In this document: piece after piece, positions 26,280 to 40,099 of the stretch
How positions within the stretch are numbered: the first letter of the stretch is position 1
How the letters are laid out: every line of letters starts with the position of its first letter
Origin: Paralichthys olivaceus
Taxonomy: Eukaryota > Chordata > Actinopteri > Pleuronectiformes > Paralichthyidae
Assembly (NCBI RefSeq): GCF_024713975.1
Contig: NC_091108.1
Location: 7,919,001 to 7,983,000 of the forward strand
DNA: 64,000 bases
Direction of reading: 5' to 3'
The notes under the pieces: generated by a model
Databases searched by the model: none
Told to the model about the DNA's origin: nothing
What the model saw: only the letters and a program-made list of their open reading frames with translations
Made by a program: the position numbers and the translations under genes

Positions 26280-28830
26280 GGGTGAGGTGGTTCCTCGTAT
26301 TTTCTCGCCAAAATTTAAAGGCACAAGAAAAATTACACTGACTTTGCTACAAGACACGAGAGACTGCGAACTTGTCTTGCCTGTGCGTGGACTCCGGCGG
26401 CAGAGATAACGGCCTCGTGATTTGTGCTGTGATGCTAAGACGAGCCAGTCTCTGTCATGATCAACTGATAGACGACAGTTGAGTCGATGCAGACATCACA
26501 AAGCATCACCCATATGAACTGTGACGGTGGTGATGATGACAACAATGTTGATATCTATAGCAATGACGAAAAGGTTTTCATGTACTGACGTAGGAAAGGG
26601 AGAACTGTCGCCTAAATGACAAACACCATATTGGTGATTTTTGTTTTCTTCTGTGTTCCAAGTAGTTTGTTGAGAATGGTACAGCACTGCCAATGTTTCA
26701 AGTCTATAGGGCAAATGATGAAAATGTCCCATGTTGTTTAATAATCATTTGTTTCTGCCACGAAAAGTGACAACAGACACTCAACAGCATGCATTCTCCT
26801 CCTCAACATTATTAGTATATGTGTGTTTATTTGAACACTAACATTGTGTGAGTGAGTATTTTGTTTCATCGTCTTAGTGTGTAACTGATGTTTGGGTAAG
26901 AATGCACTTGCACCTGAGTGAATGTAGTTTTTATGCTGTAACGTGTTTACATGTTCACAAACTCTTAAGCTAATGAGTTAATATCTGCTTTAAATGACTA
27001 ATTTCATCTGAGACATGAGCCACAACCACTGAACATTGGCAAAGCAAGAATATACACAAGCTGTGTCTCAGTTCAGGAGCGTTTTAGGATCGATTACGTC
27101 GTTTTTCGGAGGCATCTGCCAAATATGGTTGAAAAATACATCCTTAAATCCCAGAGAAACCATGGCTCCAACAGGTCCATATCATTTCCATTTGGCTTTA
27201 GTAGTCTACATGACCCACTTGGCCCACGAAGACCTCCCACTTTGTGGGCTGCATAGACCATGTCCTTCTTCGATGGCCGCCCCTGAATTGGGACATAGCT
27301 TCCTTCTACGCATTTCACGACACAACTGAAAACACTGGGAGCTTTTCCTTAAGAGCAACAATGCTTTGAATGACCAAAGACAAAAAGAAATGTTCGTCTG
27401 CTGTGGTCAGAGAGCTGTAAGCGAAGCGAAAGATCAGCACTTGTGTCCTGTTGAGAAATATGAAGCATGTTCTCCTTGTTTTTTTTTATCAGTATTAGCA
27501 TTGTGTCATGTGACTGGTTGTGTGTGTGGGGGGGTACTGTTATTTATAAAAGGGATAGTTCCACTTTTTTGTTTCATTATTACAAATATAATTTTCAAAT
27601 ATTCGATCAAATAGAAGTAAAGTCTGTGCTCCCCGAGGAACAAGCAAACAAAATACAAACTAATGATGGATAAACTAAGCTGAGTCTCTTAAGCTCAGTT
27701 TAATGCAGTATAATTTACAGTTGCAGTAAAGTGATGACCAAAACCTGTGCATGTGATGATTCTCAGCTGTGGCTTATTGTTCCCCAAACTAATCAACAAG
27801 CAGCATCACTGAAACGATCAATACTTTCCTTATTGTAATGCTGCTAATTAAAAATAATATGTGTGTGCGTGTGTAGGTCCTCAGTACGTCTTTGTCTATG
27901 TGTGTTATTTGTATTTTCTTGCATGTATTGATTCTTTCTGTGAAAGAAAAATATTATATATATATATAGTTTGGAAAAAATGTGAAGTTTTGACTAATTC
28001 TTTTTACATACAGTAATTTCCATATAACCAAATAGACCAAAATAGAGTTTATGTTATTTTAGTTGTCGTAGTCGGGCCAAACGTCAGCGCAAAAATGATT
28101 CACGTTTCTCTCCCTAAGATGAAATACAACAAAAAGCAGTATTTATTTATTTGCAAAGTGAAAAACTACAGAAAGCTGAGACAGAAAAAAGTTGTTACAA
28201 GTAAAAAAATGTTCATGACAACGTTTGTGCATCAAGTCACTGATGAATTATTGTTCTTAGCCATTGTAATGGTATGTCTCAGGCATGTATAGTTTTCAGG
28301 CTCTAATCAAAACTGCCCATCATGACTGAAAATATTAAAGAACAGCCATAACACATAAGTCATTCTTAATAAACTACACAGCAAATATTTTCAGTACAAG
28401 ATCTACTATCTTGCGTTATTACTGTTCACTTTACATGTGATTGATTGCTTGTGTGTTCTAATTTCTTTTTGTTTTTAAATCCAAAGTTTTGTATAAACTA
28501 GTTTTGGTTTTTTTCTGTTTCATGGGCTCCTAAAATTGGATGTTTTTTATAATTATTTATTTCATGCTATGTACATATTAGTAAGTAAAAATATATATTT
28601 GCAGAAAAACTTTTTTTAAAACAGTGTTTTGACGTGTAACACTGTAGCCTTTTTACCTCATATCTGTTTTTTCACTGACTCCACACAGGTATCATTTGTC
28701 CTACTGCCTGTAGTAGATTTCTTAAGTTAACTCTTTAACACTGGAATAAAACATAAACAAATAAACTGTTATTATCTTTGACTGGACGTTACATGTAATA
28801 AATAAAAGTCTGATGCCCGTGAATCACACA
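26280..28830 (+). other. wnt3a: Probable wnt3a 3' UTR
   Basis: The 2.5 kb after the wnt3a stop has no further exons and becomes strongly AT-rich. It contains candidate AATAAA polyadenylation signals at 28368, 28745, 28760, 28797 and 28801. Use of the last cluster would give a 3' UTR of about 2.5 kb; earlier use would shorten it. The extent is inferred; no transcript evidence is available here. Confidence 0.5.
28745..28806 (+). terminator. Cluster of polyadenylation signals for wnt3a
   Basis: Four AATAAA hexamers occur within 62 bases (28745, 28760, 28797, 28801) on the wnt3a strand. The clustering makes this the most likely distal polyadenylation region, but AT-rich sequence gives such hexamers by chance. 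Confidence 0.45.
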
Positions 28831-29049
28831 GTACAAAGATGATGGTACTCTGACCATGGAAGCTAATGTGAGGTAAAGGACCACTATACATGTGAAATAT
28901 GGTGGTCTGAATGGAAAACAATGCTTTTTTAAATAAAAAATAATCACTTCCTTTTAAGTTGGGGGTAGTGCAAAGTTATGCCCATTTTCTGAACTTTAAA
29001 TGTCCTTAATAAATTGAATTGAAGGGTGTTTGGACAGTAAATACCTCTA

Positions 29050-29560
29050 ACGACCCATATTGCCATGTTAAAGAAAGTGGGGGGAAAATTTGCCCATTTA
29101 TCAAGATCCGCCCTAAAACGTAATAAGTTTTACCTTTCCACAATACCTCATGGAAATATTCTGAAAAGGTGGAACGATTTCACAAGATTGAATTTATTCT
29201 GTAAAAAAAAAGGCTGCTATCTAACAATCAAAACATAACGTCCTGAGCAGAGGTAATAAAATACAAACAAATACACAAGTCGCACTGATCTAAGCCTTCC
29301 ATAAATGAAATGAAAATAATTAACTAATTAATAGTAATATAATAATAATGTTGACAAAAAGGATAGAAAATTCCGATCTGTCCCTTTAACTGGATCTGCA
29401 CCAAAATGAATGGGTTCTTGGCTCATACCCCATCACTCTAAAACGTTTGGTGCAAATCAGTTCAGCGTTCTCTGCATTATCCTGCTGACAGATAAACACA
29501 CAAACAGAAACGGGTAAACCATAAACTCCCTGGTGGAGGTGATAAACCACTGTACTGGAA
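29050..29560. repeat. Dispersed fish repeat remnants downstream of wnt3a
   Basis: Segments such as AACGTAATAAGTTTTACCTT, CCACAATACCTCATGGAAAT and AAAGGCTGCTATCTAAC, then CTGGATCTGCACCAAAATGA, TCCTGCTGACAGATAAACAC and CTCCCTGGTGGAGGTGATAA, match in wording common teleost dispersed repeats. A 143-codon open frame over part of it is not a gene. Confidence 0.5.
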
Positions 29561-32129
29561 CCTCCCACTCGTAATACTGGTTCCTGTTTTAAGCACAAAA
29601 TGAAAAGTATGGACGAGCTGTCAGTCACAAACACCCATATGGGCTGTGGATTTGGACGAGGAAGAAAAGGAGAAAAAGGTGAAGCTGGACTAATAATTTG
29701 ATTCCTTTGAGAGGCTGCAGAGGCCGGCTGTGCTTTTTGGAGAAACAATAATAACAGAAAAATGTCAGTGATGAGAAAACAGATGGAGTCTCGTTGAAGA
29801 GAAAGACCTGATCTCAAGATAGATTAGCGGCTGGATGTGAATAGAGCCCACCGGTGCTCCGGCTCAGCCCCTGGACCCCTGATAGTCTCTGAGCCCTGCA
29901 ACAATGCCACAACCAGAGGCCGGGTCTCACTGCTATCTAACCCCATTATCACACAGAAAGATTGATACACACCCCCTCCAGAGTGGAAGCACCACAGAAA
30001 AAGTGATACCCTTCCGTTCTCATTCATGTGGATTCATTACTCTGGCCACTCCCACATCAAACTATATTTTAAGCCGTCTTTCACAGTTTGCCCTGTGACT
30101 GAAACTCATTACTTGAGTGTACTTATTTTCCCAGGCATGCATAGAAATACTGTGGCGTTTAAACCTTGCCTCGCAATGGGAAACTCGGTTGCGTATGAAC
30201 TCCTGGGAGTCGGCCCATGGCTCAGGTTTGGTTCAGTGACTGGGAGACTGTCAGCGGTTCATTCTCGACCTTTGACACTTTTCACACCATCGGGATGAAG
30301 AGAAAACAAGTACAGAACATGAAACAGATCACAGGATGGGCAGAAACTCCGGCCTGCAGCGACGCTCTCTTTTCGGCTGAAGGAAATGGGCCCTTCCCTT
30401 CCACCAGACCCACCTACAGCAGCTTTGTCACCCAAGTGAGATGCACATTGTTAGCAGATAGTTGCCAGAGGAGGCTGCGGCGGCCCCAGTGAGAGAGAAG
30501 GTGACCTGACTGTGAGAACTTCGACGCGACCAGACCGCAAGTGGCACCACCCAATAACCATATAAATGGGAGACAATGGCCCTAATTGCAATCAGTGTCC
30601 TCTTTTTATTTCATGTGCTGGGTTTCACCCTGACTTTCACAGGAGACAACGGCATGCATTTCAATAAAGCTGCGTTGTTGTGGGGACAGAGCACAGCGAC
30701 GTATACACAGTGGTGTGGTGCAAAGGCCCACACTCCACTGACACGATGCAAATACTCCCACTGAAGTCACACTTTGGTCACAGCGAGCTTCTGTTTCACT
30801 GAAGCCTTTTGATGTTCGCTCAAACATTAAAATCTCTTCACGCCGGTAACAAACATGTCGGCCAGGATGGTTGTTGATGCCTGACGCGATCAATTCAATG
30901 TCCAAGAGGAGAAAAGTTGCAGGAGCAATGTGTCCGAGAGAGACACAGCTGTTCACATCTGTATGACTTTAAAGAATCTGATTCTCAAAGCTCTTCTTGT
31001 TCACACACAGTAGAGGTGATGGGCCCTGAAACTGAGGAACAGAGGGGAGAGCAGTGTGTGGGCATTTCATGATGTAACTGACTTTGAAGCTGAAACTTTT
31101 GATGTCTGTGTGTCCGTCTGTGTGAAACCAGATCACTGCCTTGGATTTAATACTTCTATTTACCATGTTAAACACATCACAGCATCCAGATGGCAAAATT
31201 AGTAAACATGGAAATGATTAAAATGGGAAACATCCAATAAAGTAGAAAACTCACATGAATAAATTCTTTATGTAGCTTCCAAATAAAAACGTTGTTGCTG
31301 TATTTGTGGTCTTTCTCTTAATAGACCACTCTCACTTTTTATCCAACCAGCCACTAAATTCTAACTTAAGATTCTCCATCGTGTTGTTTATCACACAACA
31401 CTTATTTCTTCTTGGCCACTTTTAGACACAGAGCAGAATAATCAGATTCCATGCACCTTCTTCTCCATTAATGAATTAGGCATCTCAACATCTGCAGCAA
31501 TCACTGCTTTATATTTTCTCTTTTATAGCCGAAGGGTGGGGGGGACGTGTGAAGTATGTCACCTGCCTTGAATGAGGATGATGGGTTAGCTGCAAGGAGG
31601 CCGGCCTTCATGAGAAGAGACGCAACACCTGTAGAGCAGCGTCATGCTCTTTTGAAGTGCCTGTTTGTATTGTTGAAGCCAACAAAGGAATTTTTCTACC
31701 TCTGCACTCCCGGGAGAACATTAGTCAAACTGCAGAGATAATGCACTCATGCACTGATGCACCGCGTAGTTGTGCGTGCACTTGATTACTACACAGAATG
31801 CTTTAAAGAGGCGCATCGTGGTTTTAGGTATATGCTGCTGTAAGATGTGGTCTGGTGGAGGTGGTGGGGTGCACAGCCTGGAGGTTGGAGAGAGGTCATC
31901 CAGATCAATGAGCGCTGAGGTTGTGGAGGGAAGGAGGAGGAGGAGGAGGCAGACATAATCACTCATTAGTCACCTTTTCACGTCTGTCGCTCAAAGAGGT
32001 TGAGAGACGAGCATGAGATTCACATCAGGTCCAATTATCCAAACAAATTATGTGTTTTACCTAATTACCACAGATATACCACTCACAATGGGATGTATGT
32101 TTGGTTTTACTTAGATATTCAGTGCTAGA

Positions 32130-32232
32130 AAAATGGAGGTGTAACGTCATGATTGACAGATATTTTAGCTTTATTTTTGCACAATGTTTGGAAGTGGAGA
32201 CACGTCGACCGTCTTTATACACAGTCTATGGG
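32130..32232 (+). mobile_element. MITE-like element, family A, right-end fragment
   Basis: GGAAGTGGAGACACGTCGAC followed by CGTCTTTATACACAGTCTATGG matches the terminal part of the family seen at 63.27 kb (reverse complement). Only about 100 bases are recognisable. Confidence 0.45.
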
Positions 32233-33677
32233 CAGGACGTCTGGAAGTGAATAAGGCATCGCAATTAATCCTTCTACTAGAATCTATTTGAGTTCATGAC
32301 CTTGAGCTCTGGCACCAGCAGCTTCTTTCATTCAGCTGCAGGAGCTCAGGCCAGTCATGGTTTAATAGGGCATCCACTGCCTTGCCCAGAGAGAACCACC
32401 GCACCCTGTGCGTCCTTGTTGCAGTAAATACATTGAAATGAAATGTCGGAGTCAGGCTAATATGCAGAGTTGAGCCTTGTAACGTGACCAAACTCTCAAA
32501 GAGCCTCTCATCACAGTGATGAACACTAAGAGATTCACAGTTTGAGCTATTTATGGATTTATTATTTATTTGTCAAACAAGATTAGTAACAGGAGAAAAA
32601 AGGCCCTTGTTATCTAGAACAAAATAGCCAATCACAGAAAAAGCATTGTCATCAATACATTTTTTTTATTATACAATGAGAGTTCACATATAAAATAATA
32701 ATATGATAGATATTTTCTGAAAACTTTTTGAAATCAAACAATAGTAAATGTAAACTTACTATGTAACAATTTACACCAACCATGAAAAGGAAATTTATTC
32801 AACACCTAATTATTGCAATTAGTCATCTTTTTTCTTTTTTTTGCCTTAGGCATCTCTCAGTTATCAAGTCAAGGAGCATTAAATTACTCTCAGCATGTAA
32901 GCGTTAAAATTGCTTTTGTTCTGTATTGTGGTCGTGTGCACTTCAAAGACTGGGAGAACTGGATGCCTGTTATGATGAGCAAAAAGAAATCATGAAACAA
33001 CTTTTTTGTTTCAGTTAACAGTGCAAGTAGCAGAATTTGAATGTAATATACATTAAAAACATTTGACATTATTAACAAATTACATTAAAATAACCTCCAT
33101 GTCACTATCATAATCCTATTTGGCCTGAATGCATCTTTCCATAAAGCAGTTTGAGCATCAAACAACTGAGAAAATCAACTTAATCCAAATAATAATAATA
33201 TTTTTGTTAAATGAAGTGCCTCAAATATCTAAAATCTTACAAACACTTAGTAGCTTTTGAATAAAAGCATAATTTCTTTGTGACTGGGAGCCAAACATGG
33301 GGGGAAAAGGATGCATGCCCAAATTCCTCTGTATTGCAGTGGACATGCAGTGGTAAGTGAGATTGGGTTTATCAGTTACAAGGTGACTGGCAGGGGAGAG
33401 TAGTGGGGTTATCATTAGCAGGGACTGGCGCTGGCCTCTGGTAGTTCCAGTAATTACCTCACAAAGGGTGGTGCTTGCCTTCCCACTGCTTTTCCCACAC
33501 TGCACTGCAGGTTCAGAATTCCAATCGGCCCCAGACCTGCAATCTCCTCAGTTTTAGACAGCAAATTACTGACAAGTCCCATTCTTCACAGCACTGTAAT
33601 TGCTTTTTAGTGCTGTTTTTATTGAGGCAACCCCCAACCCCCTCGCCCTTCCCTCAATAAAGTTAAGTCAGTGTGTG

Positions 33678-33692
33678 TGGGGGGGGGGGGGG
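33678..33692 (+). repeat. Poly-G run
   Basis: About 13 consecutive G preceded by GTGTGTGTG. Similar runs occur near 21999-22011 and 54932-54946. Confidence 0.85.
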
Positions 33693-34835
33693 TGAGGGTT
33701 AATATAGACAGCATTAGTCCCTAATTGGAAGGTCTCGAGGTGCAGGAAGGTTTCCTGCAACAACATTTTTTAAAATCTGTTTTTCTTGAATGATCTCAAG
33801 AGCATTTTTTCTCAATTTTTCCTTTGTTCTGAAGATACATGCAAACAAATAATGTCCTCTGTCTTTGTTCCAGAGAGCTCATATCACCAACGCTCCTCAC
33901 GTCCCGTACAAAGAGAGCCACTGAGCATTTTGGCTGCTTCACGACTCAAATCACTCAGTGTTGTCTTTCCCACCCCTGTGCATTACTGTCTCAATCTATT
34001 ACTTTGTGGAAATCATTAGTCTCCATGTCAATACAAGCACCGAGCAGAGAAAACATCTCATTATGGGACTTAAAGAGATCTGGAGCATTCTTGGCTCTGT
34101 CAAGCTGTTCTTCCTTTCTTCAGTATAGCTACTTTCCTTTCACCAAAAGGACAAATTCTCAACGTTCCAATGCCGGACAACCAAACAGTCGCCATTTGAA
34201 ATGAGAAAAAGAGACAGAATGGAAAATGGCTGAGGGATTAGAGGATCTAAACGGGATAAAGGGATAGGAGATTCTTGGTGTGATCCAGTTTAGTTTGAAA
34301 GATGGAGGGTCTTAACAAGGATTTGAGACTTTAGAATTTACTCTGCCATTATTTGCATCCACCGCAGTCTCAGCTAAGTTGTCCTTTTCTGCACTTTGCC
34401 AGCCTATAGTTCTTTACATATACTCCAGGTTTAGGCAGAATTTTTAAAATTGCTGTCACATAATTTGTTAATTCTACAAGGAAACTATCATAGAGAACAC
34501 AGAATGTAAACAAGGTTTAAATGCTGAAATTGGCTTCGGTCGGGGCATTAAATTTTATGTCCGGGCTGCACCAGCGGAGCAACAAAGTGTCCTCGGGCTA
34601 CAACCGGCAATTGACTCGTGTAGCAGCCTAATTCGTCTGTGCCCCTATGTGTCCATCTCCCTGTCAGTCTGAGCAGGTTGACACCTCTGACCCTGTCAAA
34701 AGTGTCAAATAGCTTGTCAGAGGTCTTCAATAAAGTACAATGACAAGCCCTCTAATACATTACAACACGAGTGCCAGCCAGAAATGAGAGGCTGCAGCTT
34801 CTCCAGCCTCAAGGCAGACAGGTGCGCAGACGAGC

Positions 34836-34836
<1 letters not shown>

Positions 34837-34889
<53 letters not shown>
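34837..34889 (+). repeat. CA microsatellite
   Basis: About 26 uninterrupted CA units. Confidence 0.95.
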
Positions 34890-34893
<4 letters not shown>

Positions 34894-37006
34894 ATAAAGA
34901 CACACACAAGGGAGAGTTCACAATCTAAAATAATTGATATTTTTAAAAGAACAAAACATGATTTTAGTAGAGTAACTATAATTCAAAACTTTCAATCATA
35001 TTTTTGGTCTGTGATGCCTGTGCTTGCATACAACGTTTAAATTACCCTCAAAATCATTATTCAATCAGTTAAGGATTATCTTTGAGGGGCTTGCTTGAAA
35101 GAGATCAGTTGTCAGTAGCAATAAAAAACACCCTACCTGGACCACCTTGGGAGCAGGTTAGGCCTGTCACCAGGAGGCCTCTCGAAAGGGCCCACAGGGC
35201 CGCTCACAATCAACCTGTCAATGTCACACATGCATGGATGTTGGAAAAACAAGATGAGACCATGTTACAAATCATTTGGCATCAACATGACAAGTGAAAA
35301 ATTCCAAATGCCAAATCTGGACATCTACCTGGTTTTGATGCCATGGGTTTTTTGGTTGGTGCTGGTTGTCCTCAAGGCCCTGCTTCGACACGCTGTGCAT
35401 TCCAACCAATTATCTATCCCAAGGTGCAACAGGTTCACAATTTAATCTTTGATGCCTCCTCCGATGGGATATAGTTGGATTAAAGCAGGGAGAAGGGGTG
35501 GGACAACCCTTAAAAACCTGTATACATAGCAAACATGAATCAACTTCAAACTAACCCACAGAGAGAAACAAAAGTCTTTCAAATAAATACCTTTATCCTC
35601 ACTATTGTTTCATCTTGCAATGACTCGTCACAGCTCATGTGGATGCTTGAAGCAGGTATCAAAGAGAAAGCAGAAGATGAAGCTTCAGACATTGCACAAG
35701 TCAAAATGTCCTTTGAGTTCACGGAAGGTGACAGAATATCCTGTGAAATGTAGGTCGGTTAAATGGGGCTGAGAATTTGAAGAGATAGACCATGGTAACC
35801 TCACGTCCAACCAAGTCATCCTTTACCCGGAAATCCAGTTCTCTGGCATGGACGCAGTGTTCTATGTGGGCCCTTACACCTCGCCAGTATACCCGCATCC
35901 TGCAAGCCAGCAATTCCCATTCAATTCCCACTTCCACTCCTTTCCCACCCTCCACCCCCCACCCCACGGCAGAGGCCCCCGTGTTCTTTCTGAGGAAGTG
36001 CGTCAGCGAAGAGCTTGTCTCAACCATCTGTCACGGATGTCCCAGGACATCTCCCATCAATGCAAGCGACTCCCAAATTCACTGGACTAGTTGTTGGGAA
36101 ATGGACGTTGGTATCTGTATTCTATATGTACGGTAGCTTACTACAGAACCCAAATTTGAATTTAAAAAACTTTTCATCTGAAGAACCAAGAATGGAGACA
36201 TTTGCATGGCGCAAATATGTTTTTGGAAAAGTCCAATAAATTAATGCCAAGGCTTGTGAACACTGGCATGTTCTTTCTCGCGGTGTTATGCATTTCATAT
36301 TTCTTCAAACTACCATCCCCAGAGATCACCTCATTTCAGGTGTTTCCATAAAGTGCTGTCAAAATACACAAGAAATTTCTTTTTTTGCACCAATATACTC
36401 CAATATAGAATCGAACATTTCCGTATGTACCTGGGGCGGAGTGCAAAATGTTATGTAAATCCCCTTAACGAACTTTTCAGGCTGCCAACAATCACCACAC
36501 AAAGGTGACTGGCAGGCAGCACTGGTGCACATTTATCCTTTTGCCCTGGCCTGTCTCTCTCTGTAGCGCCCCCTACTGTGAGAGGCGTGGGGTTGGGTGC
36601 CCAGTGGCACTTGTTGCCAATAGATGAAGCCAGCGTGGATCCTCTCATGGCAACGATGCGGGTCGTTGTAATAATGTTCGGTTTGTTTCTTGCTTCACAC
36701 CTCCTTTGGGATTTTGCCCAACCGATAATCCAGTACATGAGACGCAGAGGGAGGCATCCCATGCCTGTCCATCTGAGTTCCAGTGCTGCTTAGACCAAAC
36801 CGGCTCCTTTGTATGACTCACACAGCAGTCTATGGCTTGCCTAAGGCACATTTCATAATGAGCGTCTATTATTATGATTATCATAATTATTGAAACCCTA
36901 CACGAAGGGCACAAACTCCAAAAAATCAGTTCTTTAACGGAATGGGAAGGCTGATGAAACTGCAGATAACACTTTCTCTTATGCATACACACTTGTGGGT
37001 ACACAC

Positions 37007-37013
<7 letters not shown>

Positions 37014-37069
<56 letters not shown>
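37014..37069 (+). repeat. CA microsatellite
   Basis: About 28 uninterrupted CA units, preceded by shorter CA patches. Confidence 0.95.
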
Positions 37070-37070
<1 letters not shown>

Positions 37071-37545
37071 GATCAGCATTCCCAAGCCCCTTACTGAGCG
37101 TTTTTTATCCTTGCTAGGCCTTGTCTCAGAGGGGAGTAAGGCCCCTACTGAGATCCTTACCCTATTCCACTGCAAAGCCTGTTTGGCCCCTTGGCAGCTC
37201 TCGTCCATTCACAAACTGCAGACAAGCCTCACTCTCTGCCTCACCAGCCATAAATTTATTTCATTTTGGGCACAACTAACCCAACGACTTGGATAACACC
37301 TGACAGGTGTATGTACGTTGGCCAGAAATGTACCAAGAGCAAATTTATCTGCAGATTTGAAAATCACCAGGGTCCTATACTGCTGCTGTCCCCTCTGGGG
37401 CTGTGGCCTCCAGGTGGTCTTACAGGGATGGGAGATATTTTTTAAAAAAAAGGAAAAATGAGGGGAGAGAGAGAGGGTCCACACGTGTCTGTCCATGCGC
37501 ATGTTTTTGCACGTGAGGGAGAAAGTTGTAGAGTGTAAACAAGCA

Positions 37546-37571
37546 TGTGTGTGTGTGTGTGTGTGTGTGTG
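37546..37571 (+). repeat. GT microsatellite
   Basis: About 13 uninterrupted GT units, complementary to the CA array 0.5 kb upstream. Confidence 0.95.
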
Positions 37572-40099
37572 ATATAAACACCCCCTACTGTCCTATTTCT
37601 AGTCCTCTGTCCACACATCACAACTGTCAGTATGTAGTGAGATATGAGGAGGAAAAGGAGGAAGCAGAAGAGCCCTTCAGTTGGATGTTACTGCTGTGTT
37701 TGGCCGTGAAGCATGGACAGGTGGATTTAGCTCTGACTCCAGGATCTTAACTGTACCTTCGACCCACTGCATGGTATGTTGCAAATACAAATTGCTATTA
37801 ATGTCAACTCAATAAAGCCAGATTTTTTATTTGTTTAGTTAAAACCTTCATGACCTCAGTCATGTCAGTTATTAGATTCCTAAATGGTGAGATTATCTAG
37901 CACTATTTCTCCTCATGTGTCTCATTTGAATTCAAAATATTCCTCTACAGGGGTTCACAGACAGTGCTGATCTTAGCCTGCAGGTATAATTTTCTATCTG
38001 GGGATTATCTCACAGTCCAGATATGTGAATTGGTTCAGGAGTGCATCAGAGGTGATAAAATATCATTTTGGCAGGTTGCATTGCTTGTGTTTGCCTGATC
38101 TGTGCCGTCACACCTCTACACCTGCACCTGTACTCTGACTGAGGAAAAAGGAGGATGGAGATTTGGGGATTTTGGTGGATGAGCAATTTAAAAAAACATT
38201 TTACTTTTGTATTTTACTTCATGTTAAAGGAAAATATTTAATTTTTTTCTTGTCTGAGCTGTGTTTTTCATCGGGGAGTTACAGAAAAGTGCAGACTTCA
38301 AGCTCTCGTTTGCTAATGCTCCTGGTTTTACTGTAATTTGAGATTTGTGGTGGTTGAGTTTGGTGAGACATAACCTGGTAGAATAAAAAATTGAAGATGC
38401 TCACATAAGAGTAAAGATTCTCAACAGTTCCAATGTTGAGTAACTGATGAACAACATGTTTTACTTTCAGAAACATGTTTTAAGATGATATTTAGAAACA
38501 TCCTGTAGATCATGAGACATCAACATGACAGAAAATATATGTGCTTCAGATTTTGAGACTTGGAGTGAATGAAATGCTTTGTTATGCATATGTTAATTTA
38601 TAAACTGGTTGGTGCTGCACAGACCTGAACTTCTGATTTACTAAACCTTACTAACCAAAGGCAAAAACAGGTTGTTTGTACTAGTTTTTATTTTTTGAAA
38701 GAGATAAATAACGTGTGGAGGCTGTGATCACAAATGTCAGCTATTATAACACCATTCTAACTGTTTTCGAATGAGGCAAAACAGTATTTTCGTCAGATTT
38801 GCTTTCATTTTTTTGGCTGTAGAAGACATTTTAGTAGTACATTTTAAGATTTGCTTGCTGGATTGTTTGTCTGGATTCAAAAAAGCAGGAGAGAGAAACA
38901 CCAGAGAAAACATTTTCTATCATTACGTTTTTTAGATGCTAAACAATTTTGTAAAACCCAGTAAATACGTTTAACACATAAAAAGATGTTTCAGTGAGAA
39001 TAAGCAGAAAGTGATCGCTCAGGCATTTGACAGGAAAAACCATAAATTACGGCTGCAGAGTGAGATGGCATTATGCGCCTTCACTGTGTGGTCCATCACC
39101 ATCCACCCCTCTCCAGCTGTTCTCCCCTGCCCTTCTCCCATCCTGCTGCCACCTCACGAGGGGTGGCAGGCATAGTTGACCCTGGTTAAAATGTAACTGG
39201 CCCAACAACAACGCAGTCTGACCTTAAGTGGTAAGTGGAAATTGAGTGAGTTTAAAAAGAAATATATCATTAGATTAGGTACAGTACAGCTGTACAAATA
39301 TCACCTGGACAGTGCATAATTCATTTCAAATGACACAATGAGTTACCATGCTGATAAAAAGAGCTTTGTCAGACCAGATGCATGTAATTGCTCAAAACTC
39401 CTATTTTAGTTTATCCATGGGGTTTAATTTGATATTTAAAAAAAAAAATTCAATTACAAATGATATTATAAGTGTAATAATTTTGTAAAAAGAAAATCAG
39501 AATTTTGGTTTGTTTGGTTTGCCGCCCCCCTTTGTGTTAATCAAACCATATAGCATGTTTTATAACAAATCACATTTTTATTTATTTGATCTCATCATAT
39601 ATTATTATTGAATATGGACATAATGAAGTTATACTTTATTATTATTAACAGCTTATACACACGTTATGTACCTGTGTGATGGTTGTACAACTGTTTCTGG
39701 TCTCCGTCTTCCCATGATTTGACCCTTTTAATTGAACTCAATTGAATAACTTTTATTTTAGATCATTCATCTTTTCGCCATGGATTTATTTGTGAAGCAC
39801 TTTTAACTAAACATCTACTTGTTTAGATAAGTGCTATACACATACATAAATTATTATTATTATTGCCAAATACATCAATGAACACAATAAATTTAAAATA
39901 AAATATCTGTTTACAACTACAATACAGTCCGTCATACTCAATTTATTTAATCTGTAACCGCTGTGATGTCAAATTGGCCTAATTAACCAATTACATTATG
40001 TTTAATGATCAGAGCTTCAGCAACGCCTGTAGTTCCTCACTTAGCCACAGGGAGCGACATCTCCCAACATGATGAGGAACCAACTCACTTGGAGCTGCA

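Larger units (their letters stand above)
28831..40099. other. Intergenic DNA between wnt3a and arf1, no gene firmly recognised
   Basis: About 11 kb without a convincing exon. It contains fish-type dispersed repeat remnants at 29.05-29.56 kb, a partial inverted-repeat element at about 32.13-32.23 kb, and long CA/GT microsatellites at 34.84, 37.01 and 37.55 kb. One small ORF at 36644-36793 has a membrane-segment-like profile. Confidence 0.55.

Noticed and set aside
29386..29817. Minus-strand open frame of 143 codons
   Set aside because: Its right part of the protein derives from a common dispersed fish repeat; no domain or splice structure.
35792..36136. Plus-strand open frame of 114 codons, Pro/Ser/His-rich
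   Set aside because: No recognisable domain, and overlapping open frames on both strands suggest composition only.
36653..36793. Resemblance of the small ORF to the hormone Apela (MR start, hydrophobic segment, RRR stretch)
   Set aside because: The conserved Apela C-terminus with its two cysteines is missing, so only a generic membrane-segment ORF is reported.
36645..37208. Minus-strand open frame of 187 codons
   Set aside because: It runs through the CA microsatellite, giving a long alternating Cys-Val tract, and has no recognisable domain.
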